From CAZRKC01 sp964600665 (lineage in GTDB: Bacteria; Bacillota; SLNR01): a DNA stretch of 13,810 nucleotides. Positions 7,921-13,810 of this stretch are shown here, in pieces. A model generated the notes under the pieces. The model was given only the letters and a program-made list of their open reading frames with translations. It made no database searches and was not told where the DNA came from. Within the stretch, counting starts at the first letter, position 1. Each line of letters starts with the position of its first letter. The stretch lies in the NCBI GenBank assembly GCA_964600665.1, contig CAZRKC010000046.1, forward strand, positions 1 to 13,810, written 5' to 3'. Both the position numbers and the translations under genes were made by a program.

Positions 7921-7983
7921 GGATGTTCCTCCTCCCTAAAATATTGTGATTTGGTCGTCACCTATTTTATAGGAGGTACATCC
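7921..7983. repeat. Palindrome covering the ribosome-binding site ahead of the GNAT-like gene
   Basis: Arms at 7921-7943 and 7963-7983 (about 21-23 bases, differing by one substitution and a small gap) with a 19-base spacer. On the minus strand the left arm begins GGATGTACCTCCT and the right arm ends GGAGGAACATCC, which is immediately followed by ATG. A transcript entering from upstream would fold and hide GGAGG and the start region. Confidence 0.75.
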
Positions 7984-7993
7984 TTTTTGTCAT
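7966..7993 (-). promoter_or_regulatory. Candidate sigma70-type promoter ahead of the GNAT-like gene
   Basis: ATGACA (7993-7988) and TATAAA (7971-7966) on the minus strand are separated by 16 bases; each differs from consensus at one position. Predicted start of transcription is near 7959, inside the palindrome spacer, so this transcript would lack the left arm and leave the downstream ribosome-binding site free. Confidence 0.45.
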
Positions 7994-8095
7994 CCTCTGA
8001 TCAATTTACACAGGAAAGTTTACACTACCTAGCCCACAGACACATACTGGTCCGCTGCCCTTTTTGAGTGCTTAGCTTCTATCGCCCCGGGATTA

Positions 8096-9121
8096 TTACG
8101 GAGAGTGGAGCTTATTCCTCTCCTGATGCTCGAGACAGTTTTTGTTATTTATCACTTCTTCATATAGATCTAGCAATGTCTTAGTAATTATAGGAACATC
8201 CATTTCCGCAACATGACGACAAAGGTTTGCCTCATTCGAAGAAGATAGTACTTCACAAACCTGTTCCGCGATTATACTAGCGTCCGGAGGACAGATGCGG
8301 CAAGAAGGTTCCTGAACCGCAATCTTAGACAGATCACTGACGTCAGTGGCTACAAAAGGTATGTTGCACGCAAGCGCCTCTTTCACTGCATTTGGCCAGC
8401 CTTCGTAAGTCGAAGTGCAAAGCACTAAATCACAGGCTCCGACGAATAAGGGCATATCCTGGTGGGATAAACCGGTAGCAACACGCAATGTAATATTTCC
8501 AATTTTTTTGGCTGCCAGATTCACCGCTTTTTGTGCCAAACGAATTCGCTTAATGGGATTTGTGTCGGACAGCGTTGTAAAAAGTATCCATTTAGTCTTA
8601 TCATTAGGAAATCCAAGTCTGGCTCGCGCAACATGTTTATCGATGGGTTGAAATGACTGCAAATCTATCGGGTCAGGTAGCGTTGCCACTGGCGGATACT
8701 TTCCACAGCTTGCTATTTCTCCTGCCATTCGATGGGACATAGCAATTATTAGATCAAAGTCTTTCATTGCTTTCCGCGATACGGTCGTCGCTATTACTCC
8801 GTGCAGACTTTGGTAATTAAGCTTCTCTCTGTAACGATACCAATCCGAGCCTCGCAAAGACAGTATTTTAGGAACGTTCTTAACGGTCATTGTGATTAAG
8901 GCGCCGACCGATCCAAATTGTGCGTGAATTAAGTCGAATTCTCCCGCGATCCGTTTAAGCAAAGCCTGAGTTCGCAACAAATTCGTTAGCGATCTTAAGC
9001 TGCCAAGATGTAGTAGTTGAAGGTCAACTCCTTGGCTGCGTAAGGCTTCTCCGAACTCTTTAAGAAACATGCCGCTTCTTTTTAGTTCCGGGTCAAATGT
9101 ATGTGTCCACAGCACCCTCAT
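8096..9121 (-). CDS. Glycosyltransferase, GT4 family
   Basis: 341 residues, GT-B fold. Seen: N-terminal strand MRVLWTHTF with acceptor loop, DLIHAQFGSVGAL (63-75), LSLRGSDW (87-94), a linker strand ATLPDPIDLQSFQP (146-159), and the GT4 donor-site E-x7-E motif STYEGWPNAVKEALAC with Glu240 and Glu248. Both glutamates are present, so it looks catalytically complete; a retaining transfer from a nucleotide sugar to the lipid-linked unit is expected. The ATG has AGGGGA about 11 bases upstream. It follows wzy by 33 bases. After it comes a 175-base gap with an insertion-sequence-like end, suggesting the downstream genes may have their own promoter. Donor and linkage cannot be read. Confidence 0.92.
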   Translation of the reverse strand: MRVLWTHTFDPELKRSGMFLKEFGEALRSQGVDLQLLHLGSLRSLTNLLRTQALLKRIAGEFDLIHAQFGSVGALITMTVKNVPKILSLRGSDWYRYREKLNYQSLHGVIATTVSRKAMKDFDLIIAMSHRMAGEIASCGKYPPVATLPDPIDLQSFQPIDKHVARARLGFPNDKTKWILFTTLSDTNPIKRIRLAQKAVNLAAKKIGNITLRVATGLSHQDMPLFVGACDLVLCTSTYEGWPNAVKEALACNIPFVATDVSDLSKIAVQEPSCRICPPDASIIAEQVCEVLSSSNEANLCRHVAEMDVPIITKTLLDLYEEVINNKNCLEHQERNKLHSP

Positions 9122-9154
9122 ATTCTAATAATCCCCTATATTATCTCTATAGTT

Positions 9155-10489
9155 TTATCTCAAATTAGCATTGGCACTATAATCCATCGCATTGGATTTT
9201 ATAAAATGAATAAGCATAGTCGTGACAAGGAGGGGGATCATGAATAATATCAATGTCTTCACAATCTGGCTAAGCGGACCTCTGTGCATTATGGTAAGCA
9301 GGTAGAAGCCTATTGTTCTATACAAAACATTCATATAGAGAGAACTCGCTGTGCATAAGCTAATCATCCGCCAACCCAAGCCCCATGTAAATCCAATCGT
9401 AAAGTAATGAACAAAAGCACCCGGATATCCGAAATTAATTAGCCCTTCTGTCATCAACGAATATCCGACCCCAAGGCCAGGCTCCCACAATGGAAGGAAA
9501 TCTCGTGCAAATTGTTCGGCCAAATCCAGAGGCCGATTTGCCCAAAATATTTTGGGTACCAGTATTGCAAGACCATCGATATATGTCTTCCCATATAGCA
9601 ACGGTTTTAGGTCTCTCAGGGAATCTGCAAGACTTATGAAAGGCCCACTAGGATCGATCTGCGTAAAAGAAAAATAGTAATGATCAACTAAATCCATACC
9701 GAAGATGTTTATTCCAGCTCTATAAAGTGAAAAGACAGGAACCGAAACCAACGCAAAAACACTTCCCCCAATCAGCGCCAAAAGCGATAGTATCAGATAC
9801 CTCTTTTTTCTGCTTGCTTTTACGATGAGCCAGGTTAACATTGGTAAAGCTGCTAGCAAAAAAGGATCTTTGTCAGATGTAAGAATCCCGATTGCAACAA
9901 GTATGAAGGCCAAGACCAGACCAATTCCAATCGTTTTTTTTATACATAGATGCAGGAAAATAAGTACCGATGTTGACATCGTGAATATAGACTTTATGTA
10001 GCCATACGTCGAATTCGAATATGTCTGCGCAACATTTCCACCGTAGCCTGCAATTGAACAAATCAATTCGTCTCTAAAAAACAGCAGCAATAGGACCGAA
10101 CTCAAGAAAAACATAAGATTAATGGCGACAACAAAGTTGGTTCTGTCTATGATTACGTTTTTCGCTTCGAAAATAAAGGATTCCGGCTGGACTTTGCACC
10201 CAGACAATTTGTAACCCGCACTAAATGACACGACAGCTAAAGTGGCCATCAACACAACTATCGCTTGCATATCAAAAGGCATTTCCACAAAAAACCCGTG
10301 CCCAGTGATGTATCCTTCGGAGTCTGTCACGTTTAATTCGAATGGAATAGCCACATAGTAAATGCTTGCTAAAAGAGTAAACAATGGTATCGTAGAAACA
10401 TACCCCTCTGCTCTAGTAAAGTGCTTGTTCACAAAAAAACATACGATTATGTATATTAGGATACACGATAAAAACAAATTATCTCTCAA
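9155..10489 (-). CDS. wzy: Wzy-like O-antigen/oligosaccharide repeat-unit polymerase
   Basis: 444 residues with about 11 hydrophobic segments (near 5-20, 32-49, 74-92, 117-138, 167-183, 186-203, 209-224, 231-254, 346-371, 386-401, 410-430) and one long non-hydrophobic loop (about 255-345). In that loop lie YGKTYIDGLAILVPKIFW and the NRPLDLA segment (299-324), then GVGYSLMTEGLINFGYPG (340-357), the arrangement of O-antigen polymerases, which join flipped repeat units in the periplasm. Polymerases are poorly conserved, so the call rests on topology, this loop motif and position next to wzx. Start: the only in-frame candidate near the upstream stop is TTG at 10489. An ATG overlapping the wzx stop (TAATG, 10495-10491) is one base out of frame. 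Confidence 0.82.
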   Translation of the reverse strand: MRDNLFLSCILIYIIVCFFVNKHFTRAEGYVSTIPLFTLLASIYYVAIPFELNVTDSEGYITGHGFFVEMPFDMQAIVVLMATLAVVSFSAGYKLSGCKVQPESFIFEAKNVIIDRTNFVVAINLMFFLSSVLLLLFFRDELICSIAGYGGNVAQTYSNSTYGYIKSIFTMSTSVLIFLHLCIKKTIGIGLVLAFILVAIGILTSDKDPFLLAALPMLTWLIVKASRKKRYLILSLLALIGGSVFALVSVPVFSLYRAGINIFGMDLVDHYYFSFTQIDPSGPFISLADSLRDLKPLLYGKTYIDGLAILVPKIFWANRPLDLAEQFARDFLPLWEPGLGVGYSLMTEGLINFGYPGAFVHYFTIGFTWGLGWRMISLCTASSLYMNVLYRTIGFYLLTIMHRGPLSQIVKTLILFMIPLLVTTMLIHFIKSNAMDYSANANLR

Positions 10490-10492
10490 ACA

Positions 10493-11737
10493 TTACAAGT
10501 GCACTTCGCATTTCAAGACTCTAAGAGTGTCTCTGACGGATATCAAACCTAACGCATAAAGACTCACGACCAGCGCTATCAGGAAGGAAACCACGTTATC
10601 TACAAAAATCCTTAAGGTAAAACCGACAGAAACCAAAACAATCAGCGCCGCAATTGAATTGTATGCATTCTGTGGCCTCCTGAATCCAGCGTCTATTATG
10701 CTTCGAAGAGAAATAAATATAGAATAAGGCAACAGACCGACGGCTAGAATACGAATCAAACCAACTGCTTTGGTATATTCCGAACCCAAAAATACTCTAA
10801 CAGCCGGCTCGATACAAAACTCTATGATGGCAATTCCAAGTAAAGACATTAAGCAACTAAACAGTATTATCTTCACTACTAGATCACGAAGCATCAAGTG
10901 CTGGCCATTTATCAGCATAGCTGACGCTTTCGGCAACATAATGTAGCTGATTGGGAAAATTGCGATTGTGCCAAGGTTGAGGATGGTACATGCGAAGGCC
11001 ACACTACCTCCAACCTCCAAGCCATAAAAGCATGTAGCCAACCAGGAAGGAATCATAAAAAGCATATAAAAACTCAAATCGCCAGGGAGTCGAGGAACAC
11101 CGTATGTCAAATGATCCTTTATTATGGGGACCCGAATCAACGTTTGATTTTCTGTTTTCAGATAAACAGTAAAGTATAATACGCTAGATGCAATCGTAGC
11201 GCATCCGGCAGACAAATACACATGTTCAATTTTGTATCGAAATAACAAAATACAAATAACTGGAATAATTGAACTGCTTAGTAATGCCACCATGTTTGAG
11301 ATAACAAATTCTGTTTTCCCTCTAAAAAAGGCCTGCAAGATTCCACTTAGCGATAGCCCCGAAACGTAGACAACGATTGGAATTGACAATTCGCGTAAAG
11401 ACTCATCACCAAACAGGAGCATTGCACTAGCAGACGGTGTGATTATACAAAACAATAAAAAAACTAAAAGAGCTGCCGATACGGGTAACAAAGCATTCAA
11501 CAGTAAAGCTTTTCCTTTGAAATCAGATTCATCTTGTATCATCGCGACTTTTCTTGTCAGGCTGATGCCCAAACCCAAGAGCATTAATGGTGCCAGAACG
11601 GCTATGGCTCTATTAGCCAAGTTATACAAGGCAAATCCATTTTCTCCGAAAAACTTTGCCACTAGCTTAAAGGATAACAAATGCAATACGAACGATATCT
11701 GCGATATAAAAAACGTTATAAAATAATCTTTCTTCAA
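10493..11737 (-). CDS. wzx: Wzx-type flippase (polysaccharide transporter, MOP superfamily)
   Basis: 414 residues, slightly short for a 12-14-helix Wzx. The protein is hydrophobic throughout, opening with KDYFITFFISQISFVLHLL, and the segment FKLVAKFFGENGFALYNLANR (23-43) matches the first inter-helix region of this family. Wzx moves undecaprenyl-diphosphate-linked repeat units across the inner membrane. The start is TTG at 11737, giving an MKKDYF N-terminus, preceded by TTAGG; an in-frame stop lies at 11750-11752, and a nearby ATG (11742) is out of frame. Upstream is a LuxR remnant and a broken DegT gene, so wzx may be the first intact gene of the central block; I saw no convincing promoter in 11738-11808. 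Confidence 0.9.
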   Translation of the reverse strand: MKKDYFITFFISQISFVLHLLSFKLVAKFFGENGFALYNLANRAIAVLAPLMLLGLGISLTRKVAMIQDESDFKGKALLLNALLPVSAALLVFLLFCIITPSASAMLLFGDESLRELSIPIVVYVSGLSLSGILQAFFRGKTEFVISNMVALLSSSIIPVICILLFRYKIEHVYLSAGCATIASSVLYFTVYLKTENQTLIRVPIIKDHLTYGVPRLPGDLSFYMLFMIPSWLATCFYGLEVGGSVAFACTILNLGTIAIFPISYIMLPKASAMLINGQHLMLRDLVVKIILFSCLMSLLGIAIIEFCIEPAVRVFLGSEYTKAVGLIRILAVGLLPYSIFISLRSIIDAGFRRPQNAYNSIAALIVLVSVGFTLRIFVDNVVSFLIALVVSLYALGLISVRDTLRVLKCEVHL

Positions 11738-11808
11738 GTCATACCTAATCTATTGCTGTAAAAACTCCTCTCTCTTGAAAATGAACGATTTCAACAACTC
11801 TGCTATTT

Positions 11809-11965
11809 TTACAATGACAAAAGGTAAGCTGCCAGATTAACCCCGTCATTATTGATGCCGAGTGTTCTCCTGATATTATTTCTGTGAAAATTTACTGTAG
11901 CGCACGTACATCTGGAGCACCTGGCTAATTCCTTTCGTTCTTTTGCCGTTCTTGATGAGATCGGA
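11809..11965 (-). pseudogene. C-terminal remnant of a LuxR-type (GerE) HTH regulator
   Basis: About 50 codons reading DLIKNGKRTK, then, after a one-base shift (an extra A at 11933-11935), KELARC, TVNFHRNNIRRTLGINN and VNLAAYLLSL before TAA at 11809-11811. FHRNNIR plus LGI.N and the terminal AYLLSL are the recognition helix and end of the HTH found in PAS-LuxR regulators. Everything upstream of about 11965 is missing: the sequence there is the tail of the broken DegT gene, whose last dozen residues (RSHQERQKNERN) come from reading this fragment in another frame. It encodes no working regulator; it marks a deletion or recombination scar. Confidence 0.72.
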
Positions 11966-12227
11966 GCACTGCCTCGATACCCTTTGTTTTTGTTTGTTCA
12001 TCCATAACGTGGTTCATCGGGAGGCTCAAAACTTCACTAGCAGCACGTTCGGCCTGTTTCAATTCTCCATATCTAATAAATCTTCCAACAAAGACTTTCA
12101 TGTTATGCAATGGTACAGGATAATAGACCATGCTGGCGATGCCAGCGTCTTTCAGGTGGGTCTGTAGGGAATCGCGTTGGCCACCAAGAACTCGGAGAGT
12201 GAATTGGTGGAAAACGTGAGACTTATT

Positions 12228-12262
12228 GGCTAAGGGCGAACGGCTAAGGGCTAAGGGTAAAA
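12228..12262. repeat. Five heptamers at the break of the second DegT gene (site III)
   Basis: Units GGCTAAG, GGCGAAC, GGCTAAG, GGCTAAG and GGTAAAA on the plus strand, 35 bases in all. They separate the codons for GIVFYP from those for SHVFHQF; 35 is not a multiple of three, consistent with the frame change. Confidence 0.85.
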
Positions 12263-12564
12263 GACGATGCCCTCAATATCCTTAAGCCTATCGGCGTACA
12301 GTTGGGCAATCTGGCGGCGACGGGTGTTGAATTCGTCTATGTATTTTAACTTTGTTAGAAGAATGGCCGCCTGGAAGGTATCGAGCCTTGCGTTGTACCC
12401 TATATGGTCAACGTTATATTTGTCTTTACCACCATGTTTGATGAGCATACGAATGAGACTGTCGAGTTCATCGTCATTGGTCGTAATCGCACCAGCATCA
12501 CCAAATCCACCAAGATTCTTACTCGGAAAAAAACTGAAACACCCCACATCCCCTACACTCCCCA

Positions 12565-12634
12565 CCATTTGCCATTTGCCATTAGCCGTTTGCCCTTCGC
12601 CATCTTCTATTTGCCCTTCGCCATTAGCCAGTTT
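12565..12634. repeat. Ten consecutive heptamers inside the second DegT gene (loop II)
   Basis: An uninterrupted 7-bp register of ten units of the CCATTTG, CCATTAG, CCCTTCG type on the plus strand. On the minus strand they encode the hydrophilic stretch from LANGEGQ to NGKWQM (about residues 189-210), which sits between GAKTK and VGSVGDVGCFSFFP. Orientation is opposite to the inserts at 12228 and 12769. Confidence 0.92.
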
Positions 12635-12768
12635 TGTTTTCGCTCCAAACGCCTGTGCACAATCCTCAACAACAAACAAGTCGTACTCCCGAGCGATGGC
12701 CATGATCTCATCCATCTGGCAGGATTGACCATAGAGATGAACGGGCAAGATGCCAACGACATGAGACG

Positions 12769-12803
12769 GGCGAAAGGCTAAAGGCGAAAGGCTAAGGGGA
12801 AAA
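12769..12803. repeat. Five heptamers inside the second DegT gene (loop I)
   Basis: GGCGAAA, GGCTAAA, GGCGAAA, GGCTAAG, GGGAAAA in register on the plus strand. On the minus strand they encode FPLSLSPLAFRP (about residues 132-143), between RSCLES and VVGILPVHLYG. Confidence 0.9.
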
Positions 12804-13208
12804 GATTCCAGACAGGAGCGGATGAGAACTGGATCGATGTTGTAGGTTATTGGGTCTATGTCTACGAAGAGGGGGGTGGCACCGGCGCGGAGGATGGCGT
12901 CACCGGTGGCGGTGAAAGTAAACGGAGTGGTGATGATCAGGTCCGAACGGTCGAAGTATTCCTGGCCCTTGGTTTTGATAGCCAGGGCGCGAAGAGCTAC
13001 TACAAGGGCGTCCGTACCCGAGGAAGTTCCCACACAATGACTTACACCGATATACCTGGCAACCGCCTCCTCGAATTCGGTGACCTCCGGGCCGAGAATC
13101 CATTGCTGGTGTTCTAGACAGCGGGCTATGGCGGCATCGATATCGGGTTTCATATAGAGATATTCGGCTTTTAGATCTAGCATGGGAATGTGCATTTTTT
13201 AGTACCTT

Positions 13209-13355
13209 GGCTAAAGGCTAAGGGCGAATGGCTAAAGGGAAAGATGTTGCGGCTGAGTTGGGCTCAAGGCGAACGACTAAAGGACTGCATTGACTAAAGG
13301 CAAACTACTAAGGGGATTTTCCCTCAACCTTTCGCCCTATGCCATTAGCCATTAA
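13209..13355. repeat. Intergenic heptamer array with inverted right end
   Basis: Nearly all of the gap between the four-helix-bundle gene and the second DegT gene is built of 7-bp units. From 13209 to about 13315 they read GGCTAAA, GGCTAAG, GGCGAAT, GGCGAAC and degenerate forms on the plus strand; from 13321 to 13355 they read CCCTCAA, CCTTTCG, CCATTAG and similar, that is, the reverse orientation. The right end starts within two bases of the four-helix-bundle stop codon. Confidence 0.85.
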
Positions 13356-13356
13356 T

Positions 13357-13728
13357 TCAATGGTTAAAGGTTTTGGAGCGAGCGGCTATTAGCCTGGATA
13401 ACATGCCTGATATTTCCAAGCACTTCTCCTCGAGTTCTTTGAATGTTGTCTCATCTATGTAATTGACCTCGTGAGCAATTATTAGTTGTGTCAAGAGTTC
13501 CGCGGCTGAGCCTTTGGCGATGTACAAATAGCGGACGGCTTCCTTGTCTGTATCGCGCTCGTCACCTTCTGCAATATTGCTTGGGATGGAAACGCTTGAA
13601 CGTCTCACCTGGTCTCTCAATCCGTAATCTTTTCCGAACATTCCTTGTTCGGTTATCTTATATATTTGAACCGCTAAATCTTTGCTTTTCTGCCAAACCT
13701 TCAGGCCCTGGAACCCGTCTCTACCCAT
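13357..13728 (-). CDS. Four-helix-bundle protein (S23 / 23S-rRNA intervening-sequence family)
   Basis: 123 residues from ATG 13728, the standard length. Hallmarks: FQGLKVWQKSKDLAVQIYKIT at the N-terminus (split: GLKVWQKS and LAVQIYKIT), GLRDQVRRSSVSIPSNIAEG (the most conserved family segment) and RYLYIAKGSAAELLTQLIIA, followed by a last amphipathic helix. These small proteins are encoded in intervening sequences of 23S rRNA genes, as stand-alone genes, and as Avd accessory proteins of diversity-generating retroelements; biochemical function is mostly unknown. A longer start at 13767 is possible, but AGGAG lies six bases before ATG 13728 and the shorter form matches the family start. No rRNA or reverse transcriptase is visible here. 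Its 3' end abuts the heptamer array. Confidence 0.92.
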   Translation of the reverse strand: MGRDGFQGLKVWQKSKDLAVQIYKITEQGMFGKDYGLRDQVRRSSVSIPSNIAEGDERDTDKEAVRYLYIAKGSAAELLTQLIIAHEVNYIDETTFKELEEKCLEISGMLSRLIAARSKTFNH

Positions 13729-13731
13729 GAA

Positions 13732-13738
13732 TCTCCTA
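13732..13738 (-). promoter_or_regulatory. Ribosome-binding site deciding the four-helix-bundle start
   Basis: TAGGAGA on the minus strand, with GGAG about six bases ahead of ATG 13728. The alternative ATG at 13767 has only GAGAG upstream. Confidence 0.7.
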
Positions 13739-13810
13739 CTTTTCTCGAACAATAATGAACTGCCCATCTCTCAAAGCATACACATTGCGGCAAGACGAGC
13801 ATACCATAGT

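Larger units (their letters stand above)
7921..8021 (-). mobile_element. Possible remnant end of an insertion sequence (IS256-like terminus)
   Basis: Minus strand reads GTAGTGTAAACTTTCC then TGTGTAAATTGATC (8020-7990), with the repeated TGTAAA element typical of terminal repeats in IS256-family elements, then a promoter candidate and a palindrome-masked ribosome-binding site, an arrangement many insertion sequences have ahead of the transposase. No transposase reading frame remains. Family assignment is from memory of the motif only. Confidence 0.3.
11925..13195 (-). pseudogene. DegT/DnrJ/EryC1/StrS aminotransferase disrupted by a heptamer-repeat insert
   Basis: An intact frame from ATG 13195 runs 314 codons to TAG at 12251-12253: PMLDLKAEY start, GTSSGTDALVVALRAL (56-71), TTPFTFTATGDAI (89-101), VVEDCAQAFGA (175-185; Asp178, Gln181) and SFFPSKNLGGFGDAG (221-235; catalytic Lys226). 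The missing C-terminal domain follows in another frame, from SHVFHQFTLRV (from about 12221) through AGIASMVYYPVPLH and AASEVLSLPMNH to the stop at 11925. Between the parts lie five heptamers that bring a frame change and TAG codons; one extra T in the TTTT run at 12259-12262 would make one continuous frame. Residues about 132-144 and 189-210 are two more repeat-encoded inserts. As sequenced the enzyme lacks its small domain and is probably inactive. Confidence 0.87.

Noticed and set aside
11738..11808. Promoter for wzx
   Set aside because: TTGTCA and TTGTTG can be found just upstream, but no -10 element at acceptable spacing follows.
12565..12803. Possible CRISPR array from the regular repeats
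   Set aside because: Units are 7 bp, directly tandem, without spacers, and lie inside a gene; no cas genes are present.
12900..13103. Additional minus-strand frame of 67 codons
   Set aside because: Overlaps the DegT coding frame in another register and contains no recognisable sequence.
13357..13728. Four-helix-bundle gene as Avd of a diversity-generating retroelement
   Set aside because: No reverse transcriptase, template repeat or variable repeat is visible in the window; adenine-biased variation cannot be judged from one sequence.
13357..13728. Four-helix-bundle gene as part of an intervening sequence in a 23S rRNA gene
   Set aside because: Neighbouring sequence is protein-coding or heptamer repeat, with nothing resembling rRNA.

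Overview
This window is part of a surface-polysaccharide (O-antigen or capsule type, Wzx/Wzy-dependent) biosynthesis cluster from a Gram-negative bacterium. Every credible gene lies on the minus strand, so the cluster reads from the right edge to the left edge. A Wzz co-polymerase, a Wzx flippase, a Wzy polymerase and an undecaprenyl-phosphate sugar-1-phosphate transferase together imply a lipid-linked repeat unit that is flipped and polymerised at the inner membrane. A Desulfobacterota (deltaproteobacterial) host is a reasonable guess from the style of the aminotransferases, the four-helix-bundle gene and the LuxR remnant, but I cannot prove it.

Layout in transcription order (right to left). 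13728-13357: four-helix-bundle (S23-like) protein. 13355-13209: non-coding array of 7-bp repeats. 13195-11925: DegT/DnrJ aminotransferase, disrupted by a heptamer insert. 11965-11809: C-terminal remnant of a LuxR-type regulator fused to the tail of that gene. 11737-10493: Wzx. 10489-9155: Wzy. 9121-8096: GT4 glycosyltransferase. 8095-7921: short gap with an insertion-sequence-like end, a promoter candidate and a palindrome covering a ribosome-binding site. 7907-7200: GNAT-like protein. 7178-5937: WbuB-like GT4. 5937-5227: sugar-1-phosphate transferase. 5243-4266 and 4279-3200: the alpha and beta subunits of a thiamine-diphosphate E1 dehydrogenase. 3210-2002: a second DegT aminotransferase. 1926-766: a class I aminotransferase. 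738-1: Wzz, cut by the window edge. The block from 7178 to 2002 is tightly packed with overlapping start and stop codons, as in one translationally coupled operon. No gene-less stretch exceeds 300 bases.

How the genes fit together: the sugar transferase loads the first sugar phosphate on undecaprenyl phosphate; the two GT4 enzymes (and perhaps others outside the window) extend the unit; the GNAT-like protein may acylate it; Wzx, Wzy and Wzz export and polymerise it. The orphan E1 alpha/beta pair next to a DegT aminotransferase has no E2 or E3 partner here and probably makes or modifies an unusual sugar or acyl substituent; its exact reaction is unknown.

The most unusual feature is a set of 7-bp-periodic repeats (TGTTGAA-like around the first DegT gene, GGCTAAG/GGCGAAA-like around the second). 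They occur between genes and also inside the coding sequences of both DegT paralogues, at the same two loop positions of the fold, mostly in frame. At a third position in the second DegT gene the insert breaks the reading frame.
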